In this document: positions 28,721 through 37,517 of the stretch, one piece after another | How the letters are laid out: every line of letters begins with the position of its first letter | How positions within the stretch are numbered: position 1 is the first letter of the stretch | Origin: Aeromonas enteropelogenes | Lineage (GTDB): Bacteria; Pseudomonadota; Gammaproteobacteria; Enterobacterales; Aeromonadaceae | Direction: 5' to 3' | NCBI RefSeq assembly: GCF_000819845.1 | Contig: NZ_CDCG01000038.1 | Location: 43,670-107,669, forward strand | DNA length: 64,000 bases | The notes under the pieces: generated by a model | The model's database searches: none | The model's input: the letters and a program-made list of their open reading frames with translations, nothing else | What the model was told of the DNA's origin: nothing | Translations under genes and position numbers: made by a program

Positions 28721-28878
28721 CATGGGCGTTTTTCATGGGTGTTGAAAAGCCGCCATCTTGGGGTCGCCACCCGGCTTGCCGCGCCTTAATATGGTGGCCG
28801 GTTGTCGCTTTCATCCGTCACCGCCGCCCTGTCTGGGCGAGCATCTCGACCGACGTCACAACAAAGAGTGCTGCATCT

Positions 28879-29658
28879 ATGCCATTAACCGAACAGGCCC
28901 GCTGGTTCGTACTGGGGGGCGATCACCTGGTGCTGCTCGACGAGCAGGGCCATATTCCGCAGGGGGCGTTGAGCCAGTTGCCCGCGTTTTTGCACGCCAA
29001 GTCATTTGAGCGTTTCGACGAGTGGGAGGGCCTGCCCTGCTATCTGCTGGATCTGGGGGAGGAGGCCGAGACGTCTCTTATGACCCCCCTGCGCCAGCTG
29101 ATGGTGGCCGGGGATGAAGAGGGCTTTCAGCTGGCCGGCCGCGCCTGGCAGCTGGCGACTTTTCGCCGAACCCACCGCTTCTGCGGTGAATGCGGTGCCC
29201 CCATGGTACCCAAGGCGGGGGAGTGGGCCCAGGTGTGTCACCATGGCCACATCGTCTATCCGCGCATCTCCCCCTGCATCATAGTGGCGGTGCGCAAGGG
29301 GCCGGCCATTTTGCTGGCCGCCCATCGCCGTCACCATCAGGTCGAGGATCCCATGTATACGGTGCTGGCGGGTTTCGTAGAGGCGGGGGAGAATCTCGAG
29401 CAGTGCGTGGCGCGGGAGGTGTTCGAGGAGAGCGGCATCCGGGTACGTAACGTGCGCTATGTGGCCAGCCAGCCCTGGCCCTTCCCCCACAGCCTGATGA
29501 TGGGCTTCACCGCCGACTACGAGAGCGGCGAGATCCGGATACAGGACGAGGAGCTGGTGGCCGCCGACTTCTTCGAAGCTGACCGTCTGCCAAGGCTGCC
29601 TCCCCACGGCACCATAGCGCGGCGACTTATCGAGCTTTGCCTGGCGGGCGAGGCCTGA
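28879..29658 (+). CDS. nudC: NudC, NAD(H) pyrophosphatase / RNA deNADding enzyme
   Basis: Nudix hydrolase that cleaves NADH and removes NAD caps from RNA 5' ends. 259 residues, as in E. coli (257). The Nudix box GFVEAGENLEQCVAREVFEE continues SGI as required, and the family motif SQPWPFPHSLM is present. The zinc ribbon is unusual: Cys102, Cys105 and Cys120 are kept, but the fourth cysteine position holds Gly123 flanked by His122 and His124. ATG 28879 was chosen because it matches the family start; an open frame extends to 28735. Confidence 0.93.
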   Translation: MPLTEQARWFVLGGDHLVLLDEQGHIPQGALSQLPAFLHAKSFERFDEWEGLPCYLLDLGEEAETSLMTPLRQLMVAGDEEGFQLAGRAWQLATFRRTHRFCGECGAPMVPKAGEWAQVCHHGHIVYPRISPCIIVAVRKGPAILLAAHRRHHQVEDPMYTVLAGFVEAGENLEQCVAREVFEESGIRVRNVRYVASQPWPFPHSLMMGFTADYESGEIRIQDEELVAADFFEADRLPRLPPHGTIARRLIELCLAGEA

Positions 29659-29683
29659 GGCGAGTCGTTATTTCCTCGTTGTA

Positions 29684-29712
29684 AAAAGGGACGCTTGTTT
29701 GCGTCCCTTCAC
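29684..29712 (+). terminator. nudC terminator (moderate)
   Basis: AAGGGACGC/GCGTCCCTT stem with an A-run before and only a mixed CTTCACATCTTT after it. Confidence 0.65.
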
Positions 29713-29819
29713 ATCTTTGCAACCGGCCCTGGATTTGCCACCCATTGGGCAGTCCGTTCCGGTGGGCAAAGTGGTATCATGGCCGCCATTTTATGCGTGA
29801 TATGAATTCAGGAACTGGG

Positions 29820-30887
29820 ATGAAAGAGCTGAAGAACGATCGTTACCTGCGTGCCCTGCTGCGCCAGGAAGTGGACATGACCCCGGTATGGATGATGCGC
29901 CAGGCTGGCCGTTATCTGCCGGAATACAAGGCGATCCGCGCCATCGCGGGGGACTTCATGTCCCTGTGCCGCAATGCCGAGCTGGCCTGTGAAGTCACCT
30001 TGCAGCCGCTGCGCCGCTACTCGCTCGATGCCGCCATCCTCTTCTCCGACATCCTCACAGTGCCCGACGCCATGGGGCTGGGTCTCTACTTCGAGCAGGG
30101 GGAAGGCCCGCGCTTCGAGCGTCCCATCACCTCCATGGCCGACGTGCAGGCACTGCCGGTGCCGGATCCGGAAGACGAGCTTGGCTACGTGATGAACGCG
30201 GTGCGCACCATCCGCCGCGAGCTCAAGGGCGAAGTGCCGCTGATCGGCTTCTCCGGCAGCCCCTGGACCCTGGCTACCTACATGGTGGAGGGGGGCAGCT
30301 CCAAGGCATTCACCAAGATCAAGCAGATGATGTACGCAGAGCCGCAGACCCTGCATCTGCTGCTCGACAAGCTGGCCGACAGTGTAATCGCCTATCTGAA
30401 CGCCCAGATCAAGGCGGGTGCCCAGGCGGTCATGGTGTTCGACACCTGGGGCGGCGTGCTCACCCCGCGCGATTACCGCGACTTCTCCCTGCAATACATG
30501 CACAAGATCGTCGATGGCCTGATCCGTGAACACGACGGTCGCCGCGTGCCGGTCACCCTGTTCACCAAGAACGGCGGCCAGTGGCTGGAGCAGATCGCCG
30601 CCACCGGTTGTGATGCGCTGGGGCTGGACTGGACCACCGACATCGCGGACGCCAAGCGCCGGGTCGGCGACAAGGTGGCGCTGCAGGGCAACATGGACCC
30701 TTCCATGCTCTACGCTTCTCCCGAGCGCATCCGCGAGGAAGTTGCCTCCATCCTGGCCGGGTTCGGTCATGGCAATGGCCACGTCTTCAACCTGGGTCAC
30801 GGCATCCATCAGGATGTGAACCCGGAGCATGCCGGCGTGTTCGTCAACGCGGTACACGAGCTCTCGGCTCAATACCACAAGCGCTGA
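29820..30887 (+). CDS. hemE: HemE, uroporphyrinogen decarboxylase
   Basis: Heme-pathway enzyme converting uroporphyrinogen III to coproporphyrinogen III by four decarboxylations. 355 residues (E. coli 354). Signature blocks: [16 protein letters not shown] near the N-terminus, then [17 protein letters not shown], and [17 protein letters not shown]. The ATG at 29820 was preferred to an upstream in-frame extension because [14 protein letters not shown] matches the family N-terminus. Gene pair nudC-hemE is conserved in enterics, but here a hairpin separates them. Confidence 0.97.
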   Translation: MKELKNDRYLRALLRQEVDMTPVWMMRQAGRYLPEYKAIRAIAGDFMSLCRNAELACEVTLQPLRRYSLDAAILFSDILTVPDAMGLGLYFEQGEGPRFERPITSMADVQALPVPDPEDELGYVMNAVRTIRRELKGEVPLIGFSGSPWTLATYMVEGGSSKAFTKIKQMMYAEPQTLHLLLDKLADSVIAYLNAQIKAGAQAVMVFDTWGGVLTPRDYRDFSLQYMHKIVDGLIREHDGRRVPVTLFTKNGGQWLEQIAATGCDALGLDWTTDIADAKRRVGDKVALQGNMDPSMLYASPERIREEVASILAGFGHGNGHVFNLGHGIHQDVNPEHAGVFVNAVHELSAQYHKR

Positions 30888-30909
30888 TAGCGGCGCGTTT
30901 TATCGTGAC

Positions 30910-30938
30910 GACGGGGCCTTGGGGCCCCGTTTCGTTGG
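30910..30938 (+). terminator. hemE terminator
   Basis: ACGGGGCC/GGCCCCGT stem with a short loop, followed by TTCGTT. Confidence 0.75.
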
Positions 30939-31058
30939 TGGCGGGGCTGCATCCCGGTTGTCGCTCGGGTTACACTGCATCCCTTGTGGGAACAACGATG
31001 GGAGCGGGCATGAGTCTCGTTTTCCGGACAGGTTTCCCTGGTCATGGCTGGAGGCTGG

Positions 31059-31988
31059 ATGAGCAAACGAGTATTGGATTGGGGTATCGATCTGGGTGGT
31101 ACCAAGTGCGAGTGCGTGGTGCTGGAGGGAGACGAAGTGCTGCTGCGTCATCGCATCCCCACCGAGCGCCAGGGCGGTTATGAGCATATGATCGGCCAGA
31201 TCGCCAAACTGGTAGAGGAGTGCGCCGCCAAACTCGGCCAGCGCCCCGCCATCATCGGCATGGGCACCCCGGGGGCGCGGGATCCGCAAACCGGCCTGAT
31301 GAAGAACTGCAATACGACCGAGCTCAACGACAAGCCGTTCAAGGAAGATCTGGAGCGAAGGCTCGGTGTGCCCGTGCTCATCGCCAACGACGCCAACTGC
31401 TTCGCCCTGGCGGAAACCCATCTCGGGGCGGTGCGCCAGCATCATCCGGATGCGAAAGTGGTGTTCGGCATCATCATGGGCACCGGGGTCGGCTCCGGCA
31501 TCGTCATCAACGGCCGTATCCTCAACGGTCACCACGGCATCGCCGGCGAGTGGGGCCACAACGTGCTCTCACCCGATGGCCCCGAGTGCTACTGCGGCAA
31601 GCGCGGCTGCGTCGAGACCCTGATCAGCGGCCCGGCGCTGGAGGCCTGGTACGAAGCCAAGGCCAAGCGCCGCCTCTCGCTGGCCCAGATTGCGGCAGCT
31701 ACCACCCACGATTATGTGGCCAAGCTCACCATCGACCGGCTGCACCTGCTGTTTGGCCAGGCGCTGGCCAACGTGGTCAACATCCTGGATCCGGACGTCA
31801 TCGTCATCGGTGGCGGGGTGGGCAACGTGCAGAGCCTTTATCGCGCCGGGCGGGAGACAATTTTGCCCTTCCTCTTTAATCCCCGCTTCCGGGCCCCCAT
31901 TATTGCACCAGCCCTTGGCGACAGCGCCGGGGTATTTGGCGCGGCCTTGCTGGCGCGCGGTGAATTCAAGGATGCCCTGCTGTCATGA
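31059..31988 (+). CDS. ROK-family sugar kinase, Mak-like
   Basis: 309-residue cytoplasmic sugar kinase. The phosphate-binding DLGGTKCE opens the protein, [12 protein letters not shown] and GIAGEWGHN are the ROK catalytic segments, and the zinc signature [11 protein letters not shown] is intact. Best remembered match is E. coli Mak (fructokinase), for example [16 protein letters not shown] against its VVKNANSTWLNGQPF. N-acetylglucosamine kinase is the main alternative. GGAGG lies five bases before the ATG at 31059. A terminator separates it from epd. Confidence 0.88.
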   Translation: MSKRVLDWGIDLGGTKCECVVLEGDEVLLRHRIPTERQGGYEHMIGQIAKLVEECAAKLGQRPAIIGMGTPGARDPQTGLMKNCNTTELNDKPFKEDLERRLGVPVLIANDANCFALAETHLGAVRQHHPDAKVVFGIIMGTGVGSGIVINGRILNGHHGIAGEWGHNVLSPDGPECYCGKRGCVETLISGPALEAWYEAKAKRRLSLAQIAAATTHDYVAKLTIDRLHLLFGQALANVVNILDPDVIVIGGGVGNVQSLYRAGRETILPFLFNPRFRAPIIAPALGDSAGVFGAALLARGEFKDALLS

Positions 31989-31998
31989 GCCGGGTGTC

Positions 31999-32024
31999 GG
32001 GTGGCCCAAGGGTCACCCCTTTTT
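31999..32024 (+). terminator. Terminator between the ROK kinase and epd
   Basis: GGGTGGCC/GGTCACCC eight-base-pair stem, four-base loop, then CTTTTT. Confidence 0.78.
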
Positions 32025-32046
32025 GCTGGTAAGGAATGCATCCCAG

Positions 32047-33057
32047 ATGATCAAGATTGCCATCAATGGTTACGGACGGATCGGTCGCAACGTGTTGCGG
32101 GCCCTCTATGAAAGCGGGCGCGACAAGACCATCAAGATCGTCGCCATCAACGAACTGGCGGCGCCGGAGGCCATGGTGCACCTGACCCGCTTTGACACCA
32201 GCCACGGTCGCTTCCGTTATCCGGTGCAGCTGGCGGGCAACAGCATGCAGGTAGGCGAAGACCTCATCTCCCTGTTTGCCGAGAAAGACCCGTCCAGATT
32301 GCCGTGGCGGGCGCTGGGGGTGGACGTGGTGTTGGATTGCACCGGGGTGTTCGGCTCGCGCGCCGATGCCGAGCTGCATCTGGCGGCGGGGGCGAGCAAG
32401 GTACTCTTCTCCCATCCGGCCGATGCGGATGTGGATGCCACTATCGTCTACGGGGTCAATCACCAGGTGCTGACCGGGCGTGAACGGATCGTCTCGAACG
32501 CCTCCTGCACCACCAACTGCGTGGTCCCCGTCATAGAAACATTGCATCGAGAATTCGAAATAAATTGTGGTACTATTACGACAATTCATTCGGCCATGCA
32601 TGACCAGCAAGTCATTGATGCCTACCATGGCGACTTGCGCCGAACTCGCGCCGCCAGCCAGTCCATCATCCCGGTGGATACCAAGCTGGCCAAGGGGTTG
32701 GAGCGTATCCTGCCCCACTTCGCCGGCAAGTTCGAGGCGATCGCGGTACGGGTGCCGACCATCAATGTAACAGCGATGGATCTGAGTATTACTGTTCGTA
32801 AAAAAGTGACAGTTAGTGACGTAAATCAAGCCCTGCAACGGGCATCCAGAGGTACATTACAAGGTATTCTGGATTACACGGAAGAACCGCTGGTCTCCGT
32901 AGACTTTAATCATGATGCACACTCCTGCATCATTGATGGTACCCAGACCCGGGTGAGCGATGCCAACCTCGTCAAGATGTTGATGTGGTGCGATAACGAA
33001 TGGGGCTTCGCGAATCGGATGCTGGATACTACCCGGGCCATGATGGTTGCAGGCTGA
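32047..33057 (+). CDS. epd: Epd, erythrose-4-phosphate dehydrogenase
   Basis: NAD-dependent GAPDH-family enzyme oxidising erythrose-4-phosphate to 4-phosphoerythronate for pyridoxal-phosphate synthesis. 336 residues (E. coli 339). The Rossmann motif [15 protein letters not shown], the active-site [12 protein letters not shown] and C-terminal [14 protein letters not shown] are intact. Position upstream of pgk-fbaA identifies it as Epd, not GapA. Two AT-rich patches (about 32540-32590 and 32765-32890) break the otherwise GC-rich codon use in its second half. The related vitamin-B6 gene pdxJ is elsewhere in the window. Confidence 0.94.
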   Translation: MIKIAINGYGRIGRNVLRALYESGRDKTIKIVAINELAAPEAMVHLTRFDTSHGRFRYPVQLAGNSMQVGEDLISLFAEKDPSRLPWRALGVDVVLDCTGVFGSRADAELHLAAGASKVLFSHPADADVDATIVYGVNHQVLTGRERIVSNASCTTNCVVPVIETLHREFEINCGTITTIHSAMHDQQVIDAYHGDLRRTRAASQSIIPVDTKLAKGLERILPHFAGKFEAIAVRVPTINVTAMDLSITVRKKVTVSDVNQALQRASRGTLQGILDYTEEPLVSVDFNHDAHSCIIDGTQTRVSDANLVKMLMWCDNEWGFANRMLDTTRAMMVAG

Positions 33058-33118
33058 GCCTGCCCCGGACGAAAGGTTACTGTTTTTAACATTACCTGGA
33101 AAATATAGAGGACTGAAT

Positions 33119-34282
33119 ATGTCTGTTATCAAGATGACTGACCTGGATCTGGCGGGCAAACGCGTTCTGATCCGTGCTGACCTGAACGTGCCGGTAAAAG
33201 ACGGCAAGGTCACCTCCGATGCACGTATCGTCGCTACCCTGCCGACCATCAAGCTGGCTCTGGAAAAGGGCGCTAAGCTGATGATCACCTCCCACCTGGG
33301 TCGTCCGACCGAAGGCGAGTACAACGAAGAGTTCTCCCTGCTGCCGGTTGTCAACTATCTGAAAGACGCTCTGTCCTGCCCGGTTCGCCTGGCCAAGGAT
33401 TACCTGGATGGCGTGGAAGTCGCTGCCGGTGAGCTGGTTGTGCTGGAAAACTGCCGCTTCAACAAGGGCGAGAAGAAGAACGCCGAAGAGCTGGCCAAGA
33501 AGTATGCCGCGCTGTGTGACGTCTTCGTAATGGATGCATTCGGTACTGCTCACCGCGCCGAAGGTTCCACCTACGGTGTGGCCCAGTTTGCCCCGATTGC
33601 CTGTGCAGGCCCCCTGCTGGCCGGTGAACTGGAAGCCCTGGGCAAAGCCATGCTGAAGCCCGAGCGCCCCATGGTTGCCATCGTTGGCGGCTCCAAGGTC
33701 TCTACCAAGCTGACCGTACTGGAATCCCTCTCCAAAATCGCTGACCAGCTGGTGGTTGGTGGTGGCATCGCCAACACCTTCATCGCCGCTGCCGGTCACA
33801 ACGTCGGCAAGTCCCTGTGCGAGCACGACCTGATCGATACCGCCAAGAAGCTGGCTGCCGAAACCTCCATCCCGGCCACCACCGACGTGGTTGTGGGTAA
33901 AGAGTTCTCCGAGTCTACTCCGGCCACCACCAAGTCCGTGGCTGACGTTGCCGACGACGACATGATCTTCGACATCGGTCCGGATTCCGCCAAGGCCCTG
34001 GCCGACATCATCATGAACGCCAAGACCATCCTGTGGAACGGCCCGGTCGGCGTGTTCGAGTTCGACCAGTTCGCCAAGGGTACCGAAGTGATCGCCAAGG
34101 CCATCGCCGAATCCCCGGCCTTCTCCATCGCTGGCGGTGGTGACACCCTGGCTGCCATCGACAAGTTTGGCATCGCCGACAAGGTCTCCTACATCTCCAC
34201 TGGCGGCGGCGCCTTCTTGGAGTTCGTAGAAGGCAAGGTACTGCCGGCTGTCGCGATTCTGGAAGAGCGCGCCAAAGCCTAA
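33119..34282 (+). CDS. pgk: Pgk, phosphoglycerate kinase
   Basis: Glycolytic kinase transferring phosphate between 1,3-bisphosphoglycerate and ADP. Exactly 387 residues as in E. coli. Seen: [37 protein letters not shown] and the nucleotide loop [12 protein letters not shown]. Codon use is strongly biased, as expected for a highly expressed gene. AGAGGA lies before ATG 33119. It sits between epd and fbaA, with its own hairpin at the end. Confidence 0.98.
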   Translation: MSVIKMTDLDLAGKRVLIRADLNVPVKDGKVTSDARIVATLPTIKLALEKGAKLMITSHLGRPTEGEYNEEFSLLPVVNYLKDALSCPVRLAKDYLDGVEVAAGELVVLENCRFNKGEKKNAEELAKKYAALCDVFVMDAFGTAHRAEGSTYGVAQFAPIACAGPLLAGELEALGKAMLKPERPMVAIVGGSKVSTKLTVLESLSKIADQLVVGGGIANTFIAAAGHNVGKSLCEHDLIDTAKKLAAETSIPATTDVVVGKEFSESTPATTKSVADVADDDMIFDIGPDSAKALADIIMNAKTILWNGPVGVFEFDQFAKGTEVIAKAIAESPAFSIAGGGDTLAAIDKFGIADKVSYISTGGGAFLEFVEGKVLPAVAILEERAKA

Positions 34283-34292
34283 TTGACCCGAG

Positions 34293-34320
34293 ACGGGGGG
34301 CAAAAGCCTCCCGTTTCGTT
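34293..34320 (+). terminator. Hairpin between pgk and fbaA
   Basis: ACGGGGGG/CCTCCCGT stem with loop CAAAAG, followed by TTCGTTTATC. Could partly terminate pgk and lower fbaA read-through. Confidence 0.7.
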
Positions 34321-34398
34321 TATCATGTGCCCGCTGTGCCGGTTCATGATGAACCCCCCCATTTTTTATTAACGGCATACGAGACAGGACGATTAAAC

Positions 34399-35478
34399 AT
34401 GTCTAAGAAAATTTTCGACTTCGTAAAACCCGGCGTGATCACTGGTGATGACGTTCAGAAAGTGTTCGCCATCGCCAAAGAGAACGGCTTCGCTCTGCCG
34501 GCCGTCAACTGCGTCGGTACCGACTCCGTGAACGCCGTGCTGGAAGCTGCCGCCAAGGTGAAAGCGCCGGTTATCGTTCAGTTCTCCAACGGTGGTGCAG
34601 CATTCACCGCTGGTAAGGGTCTGAAGCTGGAAGGTCAGCAGGCTGCCATCATCGGTGCCATCTCCGGTGCCAAGCACGTGCACGCCGTTGCCGAAGCTTA
34701 CGGTGTACCTGTGATCCTGCACACCGACCACGCTGCCAAGAAGCTGCTGCCGTGGATCGACGGTCTGTTGGAAGCGGGCGAGAAGCACTTCGCTGAAACC
34801 GGCAAGCCGCTGTTCTCCTCCCACATGCTGGATCTGTCCGAAGAGTCTCTGGAAGAGAACATCGACATCTGCTGCGAGTACCTGACCCGCATGGCCAAGA
34901 TGAACATGACTCTGGAGCTGGAACTGGGTTGCACCGGTGGCGAAGAAGACGGCGTCGACAACAGCCACATGGATCAGTCCGCTCTGTACACCCAGCCGGA
35001 AGACGTGGCTTACGCCTACGAGCGTCTGTCCAAGATCAGCCCGCGTTTCACCATCGCTGCCTCCTTCGGCAACGTACACGGTGTCTACAAGCCGGGTAAC
35101 GTCAAGCTGACCCCGTCCATCCTGGATGCGTCCCAGAAGTACGTTTCCGAGAAGTTCGGTATTCCGGCCAAGTCCCTGGACTTCGTATTCCACGGTGGCT
35201 CAGGTTCCACTCTGGAAGAGATCCGCGAATCCATCTCCTACGGCGTCGTGAAGATGAACATCGACACCGACACCCAGTGGGCGACCTGGGAAGGCATTCT
35301 GGACTTCTACAAGACCAACGAAGCCTACCTGCAAGGTCAGCTGGGTAACCCGGAAGGTGCCGACAAGCCGAACAAGAAGTTCTACGATCCGCGCGTATGG
35401 CTGCGTGCCGGTCAGACTTCCATGATCAAGCGTCTGGAACAGGCTTTCTCCGACCTGAACGCCATCGACGTACTGTAA
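34399..35478 (+). CDS. fbaA: FbaA, class II fructose-bisphosphate aldolase
   Basis: Zinc-dependent aldolase of glycolysis and gluconeogenesis. Exactly 359 residues as in E. coli. Zinc ligands appear in HTDHAAKKLLPW and the later FGNVHGVYKPGNV and FHGGSGSTLEEI segments; LELELGCTGGEEDGVDNS is the class II core. Codon bias is as strong as in pgk. ATG 34399 chosen by family match; an upstream in-frame stretch is not conserved. Confidence 0.98.
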   Translation: MSKKIFDFVKPGVITGDDVQKVFAIAKENGFALPAVNCVGTDSVNAVLEAAAKVKAPVIVQFSNGGAAFTAGKGLKLEGQQAAIIGAISGAKHVHAVAEAYGVPVILHTDHAAKKLLPWIDGLLEAGEKHFAETGKPLFSSHMLDLSEESLEENIDICCEYLTRMAKMNMTLELELGCTGGEEDGVDNSHMDQSALYTQPEDVAYAYERLSKISPRFTIAASFGNVHGVYKPGNVKLTPSILDASQKYVSEKFGIPAKSLDFVFHGGSGSTLEEIRESISYGVVKMNIDTDTQWATWEGILDFYKTNEAYLQGQLGNPEGADKPNKKFYDPRVWLRAGQTSMIKRLEQAFSDLNAIDVL

Positions 35479-35501
35479 TTCGTTACCGTACCTTGATTGC
35501 A

Positions 35502-35530
35502 TGAAAAGGCGCCCTTCGGGGCGCCTTTTG
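35502..35530 (+). terminator. fbaA terminator
   Basis: AAAAGGCGCC/GGCGCCTTTT with loop CTTCGG, a classic tetraloop-type hairpin. Confidence 0.9.
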
Positions 35531-35628
35531 CATTTCTGTGATCCGGTGCGACTGGTTTGCAGTGAGTGAGCTGGGTATTATCGAAACAAATCTGCTTATT
35601 TTATTAAACAATTTGCAACCAAGGCAGG

Positions 35629-36942
35629 ATGCTGAGCATGCAGGCAGGAAAGCACAACGCACATCAGGAACACGCGGCCTCCTATTACGCCGCGACTCGC
35701 AACGATTCGCAGGAGTGGCCCGAGCTGGCCGGTGAACATCAGGCGGATGTCTGTGTCATTGGCGGTGGCTTTACCGGCCTCAACACCGCCATCAACCTGG
35801 CCGATGCCGGCTACAAGGTGATACTGCTGGAGGCCAACCGCATCGGCTGGGGCGCGTCCGGGCGCAACGGCGGCCAACTCATTCGCGGCATCGGCCACGA
35901 CACCAGCCAGTTTGCCCGCTGGATTGGCGAAGAAGGCGTGCGTGAGCTGGATCTGATGGGATTGGAGGCTGTGCAACTGGTGCGCGAGCGAGTTGCGCGT
36001 TTTGCCATCGACTGCGATCTCACCTGGGGCTATTGCGATCTTGCTACCCGTCAGCGCCATCTGGCCGGTTTCGAGGAAGAGCTCGAACATCTGGCGAGCC
36101 TGGGCTACGAGCATGAGGTGAGGCTGGTGCCACGCGAGGAGATCCACACGGTCGTGGGCTCGGATCGCTACATCGGCGGCCTCATCGACATGGGCTCCGG
36201 CCACCTTCACCCCCTCAACCTGGCCCTCGGCGAGGCACGTGCGGCTGCCAGCCTCGGGGTCTCCCTGTTTGAACACTCTCGGGTGACCCATATCGACTAC
36301 GGCAAGCGGGTGGAGATCACCACCGCTCACGGCCGGGTGAGCAGCGACTATCTGGTGATAGGGTGCAACGCCTATCTCAACGAACTCAATCCTGAACTCG
36401 GGGGCAAGGTGCTGCCGGCAGGTTCCTACATCCTCGCCACCGAGGTGCTGGAGAAGCGGCTGCGTCAGCGCTTGCTACCGCAGAACATGGCGGTGTGTGA
36501 TCAGAATGTGGCACTCGACTACTACCGCCTCTCCGCCGACGGCCGCCTGCTGTTTGGCGGTGCCTGCAACTATTCCGGCCGTGATCCTCGCGATATAAAA
36601 GCCTTTATGCTGCCCAAGCTGCTGCGGGTATTCCCCGAACTGGCCGGCACCGCCATTGAATTCCAGTGGGGGGGGATGATAGGCATAGGCGCCAACCGCT
36701 TGCCGCAAATCGGCCGCCTCAAGCAGCATCCCAATGTCTTCTACGCCCAGGCTTATTCGGGGCATGGGGTCAATGCCACCCACATGGCGGGCAAGCTGCT
36801 GGCGGAGGCGATCCGCGGCGAGAGCCGGGGCTTCGATCTGTTTGCCAGCGTGCCCCATATCACCTTCCCCGGTGGCCCTGCACTGCGCTCCCCGCTGCTG
36901 GCGCTCGGCATGCTGTGGCACCGGATGAAGGATTTGCTATAG
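35629..36942 (+). CDS. PuuB-like FAD-dependent amine oxidase
   Basis: 437-residue D-amino-acid-oxidase-family flavoprotein. The FAD-binding DVCVIGGGFTGLNTAINLA and the following GWGASGRNGGQL are clear, and FYAQAYSGHGVNATHMAGKL near the C-terminus holds the second flavin contact. Closest remembered relative is E. coli gamma-glutamylputrescine oxidase PuuB (426 residues, the same SGHGV and HPLNLAIGEA-type blocks). No other puu gene is adjacent, so the substrate, probably a putrescine derivative or related amine, is inferred. Either ATG 35629 or 35638 could be the start. Confidence 0.85.
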   Translation: MLSMQAGKHNAHQEHAASYYAATRNDSQEWPELAGEHQADVCVIGGGFTGLNTAINLADAGYKVILLEANRIGWGASGRNGGQLIRGIGHDTSQFARWIGEEGVRELDLMGLEAVQLVRERVARFAIDCDLTWGYCDLATRQRHLAGFEEELEHLASLGYEHEVRLVPREEIHTVVGSDRYIGGLIDMGSGHLHPLNLALGEARAAASLGVSLFEHSRVTHIDYGKRVEITTAHGRVSSDYLVIGCNAYLNELNPELGGKVLPAGSYILATEVLEKRLRQRLLPQNMAVCDQNVALDYYRLSADGRLLFGGACNYSGRDPRDIKAFMLPKLLRVFPELAGTAIEFQWGGMIGIGANRLPQIGRLKQHPNVFYAQAYSGHGVNATHMAGKLLAEAIRGESRGFDLFASVPHITFPGGPALRSPLLALGMLWHRMKDLL

Positions 36943-36974
36943 CGCAGGCGGGGCGGGCATGATCCTGAGCGGGA

Positions 36975-37388
36975 TTAGTGGACGGGCTCGGCCAGCCGCC
37001 AGCCCTGCTCCGTCTTCATCATCCACACCTCGGCTTGCTGGGGCAGCACCTGGCCAGCCTCGAAGTCGCCATATTTGCGTTCGAGCTCCATCAGTCCCAT
37101 CTCCTGCTGGAAGGGACCGACCTTGTCGTAGACCAGATCCTCGTCGTGCAGCACCTGCAGTTGAGCCAGCCCCTGCTTGAAGTGGAGCTGGTAGCTGACC
37201 TTGACCAGATAGACGCCTTCCATGCGTTCCTCCTTGTCCAGGACGGCGAAGTTGCTGATCTCGAACAGGCTGGCGTCCGTCTCCGCCATCAGCTTGTCAC
37301 TGACCTGCTGGCGGATCACCTCTTCACCGGGGCCTGCGCTGCAGCCATAGAGCCAGAGGGCCAGCAGGGGGATGAACCACTTTTTCAT
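36975..37388 (-). CDS. Predicted lipoprotein of unknown function
   Basis: 137-residue lipoprotein. Signal sequence MKKWFIPLLALWLYGC has a lipobox ending in Cys16. The mature part is mixed alpha/beta, acidic, with no cysteine after the lipidation site. The segment EGVYLVKVSYQLHFKQGLAQ is beta-rich. I recognise no family. Start ATG 37388 is chosen for the signal peptide; the frame opens eight codons earlier. It lies downstream of dsbD-cutA on the same strand with a 129-base gap. Confidence 0.75.
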   Translation of the reverse strand: MKKWFIPLLALWLYGCSAGPGEEVIRQQVSDKLMAETDASLFEISNFAVLDKEERMEGVYLVKVSYQLHFKQGLAQLQVLHDEDLVYDKVGPFQQEMGLMELERKYGDFEAGQVLPQQAEVWMMKTEQGWRLAEPVH

Positions 37389-37517
37389 CAAAACTCCGGA
37401 CGGGCGAAACAATGGAGGGCAAATTTTGCCACGCTGTCGCTCATATACAAGGGATTGCCAGAAAAATCAGCGAGTAACAGTGGGGATGGCCCAGCGGTGC
37501 GCCAGGCCAATTCCCAT

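Noticed and set aside
25490..28723. Antisense open frame of over 1,000 codons across putA
   Set aside because: It mirrors the GC-rich third-position bias of putA; the product is low-complexity His/Gly/Gln-rich with no domain.
31013..31030. Short match (GAGTCTCGTTT) to the tRNA-Gly 3' end upstream of the ROK kinase, as in an attachment site
   Set aside because: Only 11 bases, no flanking element and no integrase; expected by chance in 64 kb.
30888..31058. Small frames between hemE and the ROK kinase
   Set aside because: They have no ribosome sites and overlap the terminator hairpin.
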